A stretch of DNA of 64,000 bases from JAFDVL01 sp964631865 (GCA_964631865.1 CAZWAK010000006.1:1-64000); one strand, 5' to 3'; shown: positions 9,642 through 18,456, numbered from the stretch's first letter. Numbers and translations: made by a program. Notes: generated from the sequence alone by a model not told the origin.

Positions 9642-10673
9642 TTATGCGCTTGCATCAGCCACCATTCGCTGAATGTCTTCCATACTCAAGCCCCAGCTAC
9701 GCAGCACCCCCACGGCAGATTGCAAATACTTTTGCTTATAGGGTCCAGCCTCAACGATTGGCAACAAAATCATGACTGCCTCAAGCGCAAGGTTGATGGA
9801 TCGCTCACGATTTGGTGCAGATTCCCGATGATAGATCGCAACATTTATCAGCGTCGCTGCTACATTCGGTAAATAGGCTGCCGGATTCACTGCCGCTAAG
9901 TGGCGCTGGATTTCCAACGCTTCCTTAAATTTTGCTTCGGCTTGTTCCAACTTATTTTTCGCTCTGAGCAAAATCGCCAGATTGTTCAGCGTCATCGCGC
10001 GCTTGGAAATGTCTCCGCTGGCAAACTCATCCAAATATCTTTGATACCAGGGTTCAGCCTGATTGAAGCGATTATGGTCTTGCAAAAACACGGCATAGCC
10101 GAACACATTGTCTTCCGTCTCGTGCGCGTTGATTGAACGCTCAAAATACTCACACGTATCCGCCAGCCAATTCAGATTGTCATACGCCGTGCGTTCCAAC
10201 AAGGCGCGCAAATAAAACTCATCGGAACTGTGTTTGAGCTTCGGTAACACGTCCTGTTCGTAGCGTTCTTTTTCACGCACAAGCCGATCATTTTCGTCCT
10301 GCATCTGTTCGCGTTCGCTGTCAAAGACGGCGCGCGCGGCGGCGATTTCGCCCTGCTCAAAATGCGCTTTAGCGCGGCGCAAACGGTCGGTGTTGATTTC
10401 GATGCGGTTGAATTCCTGCGCCAGCTTCAGTACGTCCTGTTTGAATTGTTCGATCTGCGCTTCCAGTTGGGTGATGGCTTGGCTGACCCGCAACCGTTTC
10501 TCCGTTTGGTCTTCCGGCACGTAAGCAAACAAATCCCGTTGCGTTTCCAATTGGTTCAGCAGGTCTTTGTATTCGGCGGATTTGCCGAGGATTTGTGTGA
10601 TGTTGACGGTGGAATCGTGAATGCCCTGAAGGCCGATATTGCCGATGCCGTGTTGTGAGAGTTCGTTGGTCAT
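9642..10673 (-). CDS. Coiled-coil/TPR protein with N-terminal HDSTVNI motif
   Basis: A 343-residue protein with no signal peptide. Residues ~8-27 contain GIGNIGLQGIHDSTVNI, a short motif of the kind found at the ends of prokaryotic signalling and effector-associated proteins. Residues ~30-160 are charged and heptad-like (probable coiled coil). Residues ~165-300 resemble two or three TPRs (YFERSINAHE; YQRYLDEFASG; AEAKFKEALEIQR). The same motif ends the neighbouring protein (10980-11360), suggesting the two act together. I know no defined function. It lies downstream of xisH/xisI on the same strand, but separated by the repeat element at 10755-10960. Confidence 0.7.
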   Translation of the reverse strand: MTNELSQHGIGNIGLQGIHDSTVNITQILGKSAEYKDLLNQLETQRDLFAYVPEDQTEKRLRVSQAITQLEAQIEQFKQDVLKLAQEFNRIEINTDRLRRAKAHFEQGEIAAARAVFDSEREQMQDENDRLVREKERYEQDVLPKLKHSSDEFYLRALLERTAYDNLNWLADTCEYFERSINAHETEDNVFGYAVFLQDHNRFNQAEPWYQRYLDEFASGDISKRAMTLNNLAILLRAKNKLEQAEAKFKEALEIQRHLAAVNPAAYLPNVAATLINVAIYHRESAPNRERSINLALEAVMILLPIVEAGPYKQKYLQSAVGVLRSWGLSMEDIQRMVADASA

Positions 10674-10754
10674 ACGGTGTGTTGTTCGTTTTCGCCGCCC
10701 CAGTGTTTTTGTCGCAGCGCGACGCTTGGGATTAGCATTTGGGGATGCAATTTC

Positions 10755-10960
10755 TGCGGCTATGCCGCCTGATGTGCGGCAAGTCTATGACTTGCCGTGC
10801 AATGCCAACCACTAAGGGCTACGCCCGTCAATTCGCATCAAAATCAGGCGCGCTGAGTTTTGATGCTGTTTCTAATCAAGGTCACAAACGGGCGTAGCCC
10901 AAAAAACCGCCGCCGCCCGGAAGGTCACAGACCTTCCGCACATCAGGCGGCACAGCCGCA
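10755..10960. repeat. Nested inverted-repeat element (206 bp)
   Basis: Three concentric inverted repeats are visible. The outer 25-base arms at 10755-10779 and 10936-10960 differ at one position. The middle pair is a perfect 13-base match (GGGCTACGCCCGT, 10816-10828, with 10888-10900). The inner pair is GCATCAAAA (10835-10843) with TTTTGATGC (10858-10866). Two small side hairpins (GGCAAGTCTATGACTTGCC and GGAAGGTCACAGACCTTCC) sit just inside the outer arms, in mirrored positions. No ORF is present. It fills the gap 10674-10979. Confidence 0.9.
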
Positions 10961-10979
10961 AGAGCGCCAAGATGAATAA

Positions 10980-11360
10980 CTATCTCGTAATGTTGATCGT
11001 GCTGCCGTGAATGTCTTGTGCGACAACATTCGTATCACCGATTTGCGTCGCCGTATTGGTTTTGCCTTCGCTCTTGGGCAGGCTCGCCAACAACGCTTCC
11101 AATTGTTTCGCAATGTCGGGATTGGTGGCTAAGCGTTCTTCTAACTTTCCTTCGAGCTTGCCTTGCGCTTTCGGGTCTTGCAACGCTTCGGCGCTGAGGT
11201 TGAGCGTCGTCAATTCATCAGGCGTGAATAATCCTTTGATCAAACTAAGGGCGGTTGAGCCAGATTCTTTGCCAATTTCCTCAAATGCTTTTGTCGCTAA
11301 TGCGGTGACGGCTGCGGTGGCTAATGCTGTCGTAGTGAATGGGTCGGGCATACTCTTCAT
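10980..11360 (-). CDS. Small protein ending in HGSTINI motif
   Basis: About 126 residues, taking MKSMPDPF as the start; MPDPF three codons later is also possible. The N-terminal half is Ala/Thr-rich and weakly amphipathic (ALATAAVTALATKAFEEIG). The C-terminal part ends NVVAQDIHGSTINITR, matching the GIHDSTVNIT motif near the N-terminus of the next gene product. No signal peptide or known enzymatic motif. It lies 90 bases downstream of xisI on the same strand. Function unknown; the shared motif suggests an interaction or a shared fold with the 343-residue neighbour. Confidence 0.65.
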   Translation of the reverse strand: MKSMPDPFTTTALATAAVTALATKAFEEIGKESGSTALSLIKGLFTPDELTTLNLSAEALQDPKAQGKLEGKLEERLATNPDIAKQLEALLASLPKSEGKTNTATQIGDTNVVAQDIHGSTINITR

Positions 11361-11450
11361 GTCTTTTCGCGGAAAAACAAAATGCAGATTACGGAGCAGG
11401 AATCTTACTCCACAATCTGCCTTTCGCCAGCACAAATTTTCCGCGCCCCA

Positions 11451-11786
11451 TCAGGCCGCCGCAAACTCCGTGTACGGTCGTTTGGAAGGCGCATGAAACG
11501 CCAAGACGATGTCTTCTTTCGGGATGCCGCGTTCGACCAATTTTTCCGCAATCAACAAATCCGTAGCATTGCGTTGAATCCACACTTTGTCGTCCTTGAT
11601 GTCTATGTGAATCGAGACGCCATAGGTGCGTTTCATATCGCGCCAGCCGGTTTTCAAAATCTGGTAATGGTCGCGCACTGTATCGAACAGCAATTGCGTC
11701 TCGATTTCGGGGTGCGCGCTTTTATAGCTACCGATTTCGGTGAGCAACGATTGGATGATTTCACGATAGGTGGCTATTTTATCCAT
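11451..11786 (-). CDS. xisI: XisI family protein
   Basis: A 111-residue protein matching XisI along its whole length: YREIIQSLLTEI, PEIETQLLFDTVRDHYQILKTGW, GVSIHIDIKDDKVWIQRN, and the C-terminal GIPKEDIVLAFHAPSKRPYTEFA. XisI and XisH were first described as factors needed for excision of the fdxN element in heterocyst-forming cyanobacteria. Homologues are common in bacteria without that element, and their general role is not settled. It overlaps the 3' end of xisH by 13 bases, so the two are probably co-translated. Confidence 0.95.
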   Translation of the reverse strand: MDKIATYREIIQSLLTEIGSYKSAHPEIETQLLFDTVRDHYQILKTGWRDMKRTYGVSIHIDIKDDKVWIQRNATDLLIAEKLVERGIPKEDIVLAFHAPSKRPYTEFAAA

Positions 11787-12190
11787 TGTACAAGTACCTC
11801 AAGGTCAGAATTATAAACGATGATCTTCAATTGATGCTCGGCAACGAGTTCGACAATCAGGTCGTGCTGAAAGAAGGTTTGATACGTGTCTTGCGGTACG
11901 GCTAAGAACAGCACGCGATCCGGCTCTTCTCGGCGCAACGCCGCTTTGTAATTGATGAACTGACCGAGTGCCGTGTGAAATTCATAGAGGTCTGATGAGC
12001 CGAGAAAGCTTTTGACCTCAACGGCGATTTTCTCTTTACCTTTTTCTGCCGCAATCAGCTTTTCCGCGCCCAAATCAACATAAGCTTCTGTAAAGCCGAA
12101 ATCCAACGTGTACGGATCGTGCGTAATCGTCCACTCTTCTTTGACGAGGGCGTGCTTGACAGCATCATGAAATTTATCTCTGGTTGGCAT
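11774..12190 (-). CDS. xisH: XisH family endonuclease-like protein
   Basis: 138 residues from the ATG at 12190 (MPTRDKFHD), which has AGGAG upstream. It matches XisH throughout: HDAVKHALVKEEWTITHDP, YVDLGAEKLIAAEKGKEKIAVEVKSFLGSSDLYEFHTALGQFINY, and a C-terminal IIVYNSDLEVLVQWIK. Asp39 and the Glu58-x-Lys60 pair fit a PD-(D/E)XK nuclease active site, which is the structural class proposed for XisH. Immediately upstream of and overlapping xisI. No integrase or excised element is visible nearby, so a role in developmental DNA excision is not supported here. Confidence 0.94.
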   Translation of the reverse strand: MPTRDKFHDAVKHALVKEEWTITHDPYTLDFGFTEAYVDLGAEKLIAAEKGKEKIAVEVKSFLGSSDLYEFHTALGQFINYKAALRREEPDRVLFLAVPQDTYQTFFQHDLIVELVAEHQLKIIVYNSDLEVLVQWIK

Positions 12191-12246
12191 TTGTCTGGCT
12201 CCTAAAGATCCGCAACTATTGTGATTCCGAACGCCACATTTCGCAA

Positions 12247-13926
12247 TCACAATTTGTGTTGTGGCTTTGACTGAATCAATGCTTTCGCGCGATCCAACGC
12301 CGCGAAAATATCTTCGCAAAAATTCTCTGCGCCGACCTGCTCGTAAAACCCGTTTTGCTTCATCGCGGCTAACGGCTGCGCGCCAACTGCGGAGAAAATC
12401 AATTTCGTTCCATCATCCGCAGAACGCGCGTAAAAATCTTCGAGTGATTGCAAGCCCGAAGCGTCAATCGAAATCACGTTGCGCATACGCAGGATGACGG
12501 CTTTCGGCGGGGCTTCGATGCGTTGGATGGCTTCTTTGAAATGCTCAATCGCGCCGAAAAACAACGAGCCGTAGATTTCAAAAATTTCGACGCCTGCGGG
12601 GATTTTCAAATCGGAAATGTCGCGCGCTTCGGTCTCGTCTTCTTCGCGCAAATTCTCCGTCACCAGCTTCACCTGCGTTTCGTCCGACATTCGTTTCAGG
12701 AAGAGGAACGCGGCCAGCAACACGCCGACTTGAATCGCTACGGTCAGGTCAATCAACACGGTCAGAAAGAACGTGGCGAGCAACACGATCACGTCGCTTT
12801 TCGGCGCTTTCAGCAAGCGCACGAACGTGTGCCATTCGCTCATGTTGTACGCGACATAAATCAAAATTGCAGCGAGCGAAGCCATTGGAATCAGCGCCGC
12901 GTATTTGCCAAACACCAGCAAAATCAGCAGCAGCACGAACGAATGAATGATCGCAGCAACGGGCGTGCGCGCGCCGCTTTTGATGTTGACGGCGGTGCGT
13001 GCAATCGCGCCGGTTGCCGGGATGCCGCCGAACAAGGCCGAAGCGATATTGCCTGCGCCCTGCGCCACCAATTCCACATTGGAGCGATGCCGCGTCCCCA
13101 TCATTCCGTCCGCGACGACTGCCGCGAGCAACGATTCCAACGCGGCCAGCAACGCGACCGTAATGCCGGGCTGAAACATTTGCTGCACCAATTCCCACGT
13201 GACGTGCGGCAGATGCGGCGCGGGCAAATGATTCGGCACTGCGCCAAACCGCGAGCCGATGGTTTCGACTGGCAAATGCAACACCTGCGCGACTATCGTG
13301 AGCAAAACGATGGCGACCAACGAACCCGGCACGCGAGCCGTCACGCGCGGCCACACAAACACAATCGCCAATGAAATCAGGCCGACGAGCGACGTTTGCC
13401 AATGGAACGTCGGCGCGGCGGCTTTGTACGCCGTCCATTTCGCCACGAACTCCGCCGGGACAGATTGCATTTGCAGCCCGAAGAAATCGCGGATTTGCGA
13501 AGAGAAAATGATGACGGCAATGCCGCTCGTGAAGCCGACTGTGACCGGATACGGAATGAATTTGAGCAGCGCGCCCATTTTCATCACACCCATCACAATC
13601 AAAATTGCGCCCGCAATTAACGTGGCAATCACCAGGCCGTCGTAGCCATATTTCGACACAATGCCATACAGAATCACGATGAATGCGCCCGTCGGCCCGC
13701 TGATTTGCGCCCGCGTACCACCGAGCACGGCGATCACGAAACCGGCAATAATCGCCGTGTACAAGCCCTGCTCCGGCTTCACGCCCGAAGCGATGGCAAA
13801 GGCGATGGACAACGGCAGTGCGACGATGCCAACTGTGATGCCCGCGATCAAATCCGAGACGAAAAGTTTGCGCGAATAGCCTTGTCGAAGGAGGAAAAAA
13901 AGTTTAGGTTCAAAGCTGGGAGACAT
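12247..13926 (-). CDS. SulP family anion transporter with STAS domain
   Basis: A 559-residue SulP/SLC26-type transporter. The N-terminal ~400 residues carry about 11-12 hydrophobic segments with family motifs (DLIAGITVGIVALPLSIAFAIASG, SGPTGAFIVIL, ARTAVNIKSGARTPVAAI). The C-terminal STAS domain (about 430-545) has VILRMRNVISIDASGLQSLEDF. SulP proteins carry sulfate, bicarbonate or other anions. The substrate cannot be decided, though sulfate would fit with the sulfite reductase elsewhere in the window. It lies 56 bases upstream of xisH on the same strand; co-transcription is possible but the functions do not obviously match. Confidence 0.93.
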   Translation of the reverse strand: MSPSFEPKLFFLLRQGYSRKLFVSDLIAGITVGIVALPLSIAFAIASGVKPEQGLYTAIIAGFVIAVLGGTRAQISGPTGAFIVILYGIVSKYGYDGLVIATLIAGAILIVMGVMKMGALLKFIPYPVTVGFTSGIAVIIFSSQIRDFFGLQMQSVPAEFVAKWTAYKAAAPTFHWQTSLVGLISLAIVFVWPRVTARVPGSLVAIVLLTIVAQVLHLPVETIGSRFGAVPNHLPAPHLPHVTWELVQQMFQPGITVALLAALESLLAAVVADGMMGTRHRSNVELVAQGAGNIASALFGGIPATGAIARTAVNIKSGARTPVAAIIHSFVLLLILLVFGKYAALIPMASLAAILIYVAYNMSEWHTFVRLLKAPKSDVIVLLATFFLTVLIDLTVAIQVGVLLAAFLFLKRMSDETQVKLVTENLREEDETEARDISDLKIPAGVEIFEIYGSLFFGAIEHFKEAIQRIEAPPKAVILRMRNVISIDASGLQSLEDFYARSADDGTKLIFSAVGAQPLAAMKQNGFYEQVGAENFCEDIFAALDRAKALIQSKPQHKL

Positions 13927-13975
13927 GGCATTGCATTATCGTGATTGCAGCGCGGAATGCAACCAGTCGGTTCGC

Positions 13976-16891
13976 TTATTGCCAGTCGCCCTGCAAGGTG
14001 AACGCCGCCCAATAATACGGCGCGCGTTGTCCGTTGTCCCACATCTCCAATTGTGCCACCCGCAACGCTTCCGACACCGTCATGCGTCGCTCCAACAAGT
14101 GCGTATAAAATTGCTTCATCAAGTCCGCCGTCGGCCTGTCCTGGATGCTCCACAAACTGGCCATCACGCGCGATGAACCGGCGTAGAGGAAGCCGCGCGT
14201 CAGGCCGATCAAGCCTTCGCCGCGCACTTCTTTGCCCATCGCGGTTTGGCAGCCGCTCAGCACGACCAGGTCAGCATTCAATTTCAGATTGAAGACATCG
14301 TGCAAACGCAGAAAACCTTCGCGCGGCTTACCGCTTTTGTCGTAGAGCGAAAAGACTAAGCCGGACAATTCAGGATGTTGGCTGTTGAGCAGGCCGTGCG
14401 TGGCAAAATGCACGATGCGGTATTGGCTGAGTTGCGGGTGGATGACCGTGTCAAGGTTGGCGTCAAACCCTCTGGCGATGAGGTTACTGCCTTTGGCAAT
14501 TTTGTTGGCGCGAAATTCGATGTCGCCGGATTCCTGTTCGGTGAATTTCAATCGCTCAAACCGCATGCCGGTTTCACGCGCGGCACTGGCCAGCAGCGGC
14601 GAAATCCCAGGGCGCGCAGCGTTCGAGGCGAATACTTCACCCAGGCGTTGATCTTCCAGATTAAAGACCGGGTCGGCGATGACGGCGACTAAGCCCGGCG
14701 GCGCGGGTCGCACTGTGCGCGTGCGACGCAGTGAAAGCAGAACAGACACCGACGGCAGCGATACGACTTCGTGTTCGACGATCAAGGGGGTGAAGGCGCT
14801 GCTCGTTTTTGACAACGCGCTGAACGGCAGATATTGCAGCGCGCCGTCCGCGACAATCAACAACCGCTTTTTGTTGAGATGAGCGGCGATAGGCGTGAGG
14901 ATGATGCCGCCCAACTTCGACGCAATTTTTTCGTACTCCGCATCAGATTCTTTTTCGCTTTTCTTGAGTTGGTTATGTCTGGACAGCCCCCCGTTTCGCA
15001 ACTCCCGTGTTTGTTGCATGCCGGGTTGATTGCGATAGATCAATTGCTCGTAAGCGTTCCGCGCCAACTCTTCAATCGTTTTCCCAGCGGGCAATTCCGC
15101 GCTCGTGATGGTCGTGGTCGTGATAGCCCACACGTAGCTGCGGTCTTTGCTGAGGAAATATTCGAGCAGCACAGTATCGGCGTCCAACGCCTGTTGGATG
15201 TCGGTGAGTTTGAGCGTAGGCACTTGCATCAAGGCGTCGTACTGCGGGCTGCGTTTGCGAATGGTGGCTTGGCGTTGACTGTAGTCTTCCAGCAGCACTT
15301 TTAAGTCAGTGTTCAGGTCTGCGCCCGTTTTTTCGGTTTTCTTAGACGCTAACAATAGCAGCCGTTTCGTTTCCTTCGCATTGATTTGGGCTTGCAATTC
15401 TCGCGCGTGGGCGAGCAAATCGGGATCAACGCCTTGCCGCAGATTCGCGGTCGCTTCGTTGAGCAAATCGAGCAATGACCGCGCCCGCGCGCGTTCTTTG
15501 GCTTGCAGCGCGAGCGCATCGAAGCCGTTGCCCGGTTCCGCTTTGTGCCGCGCCATCAACAGGTCAACGTAAAACTCATACACATCTTGCTTCGACGCCC
15601 AAAACGAAGCCCGCAAATCTTCGCGCGTGACTTTGTGGCGCACGGCTTCGATCCGTTCGAGCGCCGTTTCCATGTGGCTTTGCGCATCCGTAAGACGATC
15701 CAATTGCCGTTCGGCCTGCGCCATCGCATACAACGTCGAAGCTTCGCCTGTCCACTGGCTGATGTCGCGCGTGAGTTGCAGGGAGTCGCGGTAATATTGG
15801 AGCGCCTGTTGCGGGTTGCCGCTGGCGGCCTGGGTTTTGCCGATGAGTTCGCGCACGTGCGCTTCCCAGTTGCGGTTGCCAATCTTGATGCAGAGCGGCA
15901 AGGCATCATTGAAATATTTCAGCGCGCTGTTTCTGTCGTTCTGCAACGCATAGTTTTCGCCGAGCTTGACCAACGTCAACGCTTCACTTGTTTCATTCTT
16001 CGTTTCCTGCATCAATTGCAAGGCTTGCTTTTGATACTCCAACGATTGCTTCGCATTGCCTTGCCGCGCGTAATAGCCGCCCAGATTGCTGAACGTGGTG
16101 GCGCGGATCGCTTTGTTGTTCGCGGCTTGCGCAAGCTGCTCTGCCGTTTGATAGCTCTTGAGAGCTTGCGCGGCGTTGCCGAGGTCTTCGTAAATCGTCC
16201 CCATCGTGTTGTGCAACAGAGCGCGAAAGTTTTGCTCGCCATGGTCGCCGCTCAACCGCAACGCTTCGTTGGCCGCGTCCCAGGCTTTCTGTGCCTGCCC
16301 CAACGCTCTGCGAGCCAGCGCAAGATTGTGCAAGGTCGTGGCGAGGTCCTTCTTTTCGTTGAGTTGTCGGCGCAGCTTCAATTCGTTGTCATACTGCGTC
16401 AACGCCGCTTGCGGTTCGCCGAGGTCTTCGTAAATCGCGGCGAGATGGTTGTACGTCTGCGCTTCCTTGCGCTTGTCTTGCTCGGTTTGCCAGAGCGGCA
16501 GTAGTTTGAGGAAATACGTCAGTGCTTTGCGCGGTTGTCCCGCCTGCCGATAGAACTGCCCCAACTTGCCGAGCGTTTCGGCTGCGCCGCGCCGATCCTG
16601 CAAGTCGTGATACAACTGCGCGGCCTGCTCCAGAGTTGCAAAGGCTTTCTCCGGCTGATTCTCGTAAAAATACGCCTCGCCCTGCTTCTGCAATTGTTCC
16701 GCTCGCTGACGCTTGTCTGCTGGCTGGGGCGCGGCAACATCGGGCTTTTTGGCAGGGCGCGCAGGAGGGCGTTGGCGCACGCGCTGCGACAGGGCCGTTG
16801 GCACGCTGACCGCACAAACAAGCACCAGGAACCAGAACGCAGGCAACCATTGCCACCGGCTTCGTTGCGTTGTGAATTGCAAATGCTGCAT
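13976..16891 (-). CDS. TPR-CHAT caspase-like protease
   Basis: 971 residues from the ATG at 16891, chosen because AGGGGG lies upstream and the region further 5' is a hairpin repeat. The N-terminus has a signal/anchor segment (FWFLVLVCAVSVPTALS). About residues 60-420 are ~8 TPR repeats. Residues ~450-620 are a helical linker. The C-terminal ~320 residues are a CHAT domain. The expected caspase-like dyad is present: His in HFATHG (~831) and Cys in LSGCQTA (~880), followed by GLTRGFLYAGSSRVMASLW. CHAT-TPR proteins are found in signalling and immunity-linked proteolysis. Target unknown; export suggests it acts outside the cytoplasm or facing the periplasm. Confidence 0.93.
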   Translation of the reverse strand: MQHLQFTTQRSRWQWLPAFWFLVLVCAVSVPTALSQRVRQRPPARPAKKPDVAAPQPADKRQRAEQLQKQGEAYFYENQPEKAFATLEQAAQLYHDLQDRRGAAETLGKLGQFYRQAGQPRKALTYFLKLLPLWQTEQDKRKEAQTYNHLAAIYEDLGEPQAALTQYDNELKLRRQLNEKKDLATTLHNLALARRALGQAQKAWDAANEALRLSGDHGEQNFRALLHNTMGTIYEDLGNAAQALKSYQTAEQLAQAANNKAIRATTFSNLGGYYARQGNAKQSLEYQKQALQLMQETKNETSEALTLVKLGENYALQNDRNSALKYFNDALPLCIKIGNRNWEAHVRELIGKTQAASGNPQQALQYYRDSLQLTRDISQWTGEASTLYAMAQAERQLDRLTDAQSHMETALERIEAVRHKVTREDLRASFWASKQDVYEFYVDLLMARHKAEPGNGFDALALQAKERARARSLLDLLNEATANLRQGVDPDLLAHARELQAQINAKETKRLLLLASKKTEKTGADLNTDLKVLLEDYSQRQATIRKRSPQYDALMQVPTLKLTDIQQALDADTVLLEYFLSKDRSYVWAITTTTITSAELPAGKTIEELARNAYEQLIYRNQPGMQQTRELRNGGLSRHNQLKKSEKESDAEYEKIASKLGGIILTPIAAHLNKKRLLIVADGALQYLPFSALSKTSSAFTPLIVEHEVVSLPSVSVLLSLRRTRTVRPAPPGLVAVIADPVFNLEDQRLGEVFASNAARPGISPLLASAARETGMRFERLKFTEQESGDIEFRANKIAKGSNLIARGFDANLDTVIHPQLSQYRIVHFATHGLLNSQHPELSGLVFSLYDKSGKPREGFLRLHDVFNLKLNADLVVLSGCQTAMGKEVRGEGLIGLTRGFLYAGSSRVMASLWSIQDRPTADLMKQFYTHLLERRMTVSEALRVAQLEMWDNGQRAPYYWAAFTLQGDWQ

Positions 16892-16936
16892 AGGCTTTCC
16901 CCCTGACATTGGAAACCATCCGGCGAAGAGGCGCGA

Positions 16937-17022
16937 CAGCGTTTGGAGTGCTACGGCTTGACGTAGCTTTGTTACTTGTCCACGTCCAAAGCGATGTCGA
17001 GACCATCGCACTCCAAACGCTG
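16937..17022. repeat. Inverted-repeat element upstream of CHAT gene
   Basis: A perfect 15-base inverted repeat (CAGCGTTTGGAGTGC, 16937-16951, with 17008-17022) encloses two further small hairpins: GCTAC/GTAGC near 16950-16966 and CGATG/CATCG near 16991-17008. No gene. It resembles a paired-REP (REPIN-like) element. Confidence 0.8.
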
Positions 17023-17040
17023 CGCGCGCCGAACCAGCAT

Positions 17041-17931
17041 TTAGCGGCGCGCGAAATAAGCGTTGCCGATTTGAATGTATTTGCCGTCCACGACACGATA
17101 CACGAGCGAATTCGACCCGTGTTTATTGCTCACCAAGGTGATTTGTCCGTTGGACACAAAGTACCGACCGCTGTCTTCGTCTTTGCTGGTGCTCAGGCCG
17201 CCCATCCCCGGCACGTCTACGGATGCAAAGGATTCGTAGGAGTATTGATACGTGCCGTCTTCGTAGAAAGTATAGTAGACGTTCGAGCCGGATGACCAGC
17301 CGCCGCCGCTGCTATTGCGATTGCCGCCGTTCACCGCCATCGCTTTCGCCCAGCGACCAACCAGCCCAGTAGCCGCGCGCCGATCAAACGTGATCGTGCC
17401 AAAGCGCGCCGATTGCAGCACGGCATCCACCGTCGCGAGGCTTTGTTGATATTTCGCCGCCGGAGCCAGCACCACGACGCCGAGGCCTATGCCATTGGAC
17501 AGCACGACGTTCAGTCCGATTTTGTATGGCTCGCCGTTTTGCCCCACCGACGACAACAGCGCCGAACTAGCCTGCAATCCGTTCACGCGATAAGCGTTCG
17601 GGTTTTGCACAAGCTGCGCGTTCTCCACTTTCAAATCGTCGCGCAACGATTTCGCGGCGGCGGTGTAAAACGCCTCCACGCTGTCATACATTCCGGCGTG
17701 AACCACGACGATCAATTCCGGGTTCGCCGTGTTCGGCACAAGCGCGGCGATGCTGCCTTCCTGTTGTGCTAACTTCCAACCCGTCGGAACCGTGAACGAA
17801 GCGGGGATGCCCGTGAAGCTGACGGTGCTGCTGGCCTGGGCACGCAATTGGGCGCAGGCGGTGGCGGTGAATGTGCTGACAAGAGCGATGATGGTGACGA
17901 AAATGGTGCGGCTGGTGTGACTGGTTTTCAT
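17041..17931 (-). CDS. Secreted protein of unknown function
   Basis: 296 residues with a classical signal peptide (IFVTIIALVSTFTATACAQ; a Cys at the end could make it a lipoprotein). The first half (~40-180) contains a region like exported proteins that process user-defined scores (FTVPTGWKLAQQEGSIAALVP). The second half (~185-296) is Gly/Ser-rich with YYTFYEDGTYQYSYESF, then a beta-rich end. No catalytic motif recognised. CGGAG lies 8 bases before the ATG. The gene is preceded by the ECF-like promoter motif at 17991-18014, shared with the next two minus-strand genes. Confidence 0.8.
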   Translation of the reverse strand: MKTSHTSRTIFVTIIALVSTFTATACAQLRAQASSTVSFTGIPASFTVPTGWKLAQQEGSIAALVPNTANPELIVVVHAGMYDSVEAFYTAAAKSLRDDLKVENAQLVQNPNAYRVNGLQASSALLSSVGQNGEPYKIGLNVVLSNGIGLGVVVLAPAAKYQQSLATVDAVLQSARFGTITFDRRAATGLVGRWAKAMAVNGGNRNSSGGGWSSGSNVYYTFYEDGTYQYSYESFASVDVPGMGGLSTSKDEDSGRYFVSNGQITLVSNKHGSNSLVYRVVDGKYIQIGNAYFARR

Positions 17932-17990
17932 AGTGTTCTCCGATTTCTGGTTTCAAGTTTGCAATTTCAATTCGTCCTGCACTTGTAGCT

Positions 17991-18014
17991 GACGCGGGGT
18001 GCAAAAACATTACA
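17991..18014 (-). promoter_or_regulatory. ECF-type promoter motif, copy 1
   Basis: On the minus strand TGTAATGTTTTTGC (18014-18001) is followed by CGTC (17994-17991), with 14 bases between TGTAAT and CGTC. This fits the -35/-10 layout of ECF sigma promoters. The -35 part is repeated before the genes at 18457-19293 and 19566-20531. Confidence 0.6.
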
Positions 18015-18136
18015 GAAAAAAATCACTGAAATTTTGCGACGCTAAAAAAGAGGGCGAGAGTTGCTCTCGCCCCGAAGGTTTTCGCGTTGTACAGGTAAGA
18101 AGATGGCGTGAATGGTTCGTATTGGTTTCGGCAACC

Positions 18137-18352
18137 TCAATGTGCAAGAAGGCTTTTGCGGTGCGGTGTTTGCAGCCGCCAGCGATAGCCTTTGCGGGCC
18201 GGGCGTAGCGCGCCGCGTCGCCCGCAGGCCGTTGCGCTTGGGCAGTGAATGAATGAAGCATTGGATGGCGTCGCGTCGTCAATCCCGTTGCGATTGCTTG
18301 CGCGTGACAGTTCACAGTGTTGCTCTGCCGCGATGAGTTTTTTGGGGTTCAT
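18137..18352 (-). CDS. Possible small ORF (71 aa)
   Basis: A 71-codon ORF with a plausible AAGGTGGAG ribosome binding site 5 bases before the ATG. The product (MNPKKLIAAEQHCEL at its start) has no recognisable domain, signal peptide or membrane segment. The Arg-rich C-terminal half looks like random translation of G+C-rich DNA. The rest of 17932-18456 holds the promoter motif and a 12-bp hairpin but no other gene. A second orphan ORF with a similar ribosome binding site lies at 46607-46846. Confidence 0.3.
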   Translation of the reverse strand: MNPKKLIAAEQHCELSRASNRNGIDDATPSNASFIHCPSATACGRRGALRPARKGYRWRLQTPHRKSLLAH

Positions 18353-18398
18353 AGGGTCTCCACCTTAGCTTTGCGCGTCAGGGCGCTTCTTGTAGTAA

Positions 18399-18427
18399 GG
18401 CGGAGTGATCAAGGGGATCACTCCGCC
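18399..18427. terminator. Strong hairpin, possible terminator
   Basis: A perfect 12-bp stem, GGCGGAGTGATC (18399-18410) with GATCACTCCGCC (18416-18427), and a 5-base loop, just downstream of the minus-strand gene 18457-19293. No U-run follows on either strand. It may be a Rho-type or processing hairpin rather than a classical terminator. Confidence 0.5.
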
Positions 18428-18456
18428 CAGACAGGGGGTTAATAGTTGAAGATCAA

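Noticed and set aside
11451..12190. XisH/XisI as a sign of an excisable element or prophage
   Set aside because: No integrase, recombinase, attachment-site repeat or phage structural gene is in the window.
13976..17011. Starting the CHAT gene at 17011
   Set aside because: That start would place the 15-bp inverted-repeat element inside the coding sequence and has no ribosome binding site; ATG 16891 follows AGGGGG and begins a signal/anchor sequence.
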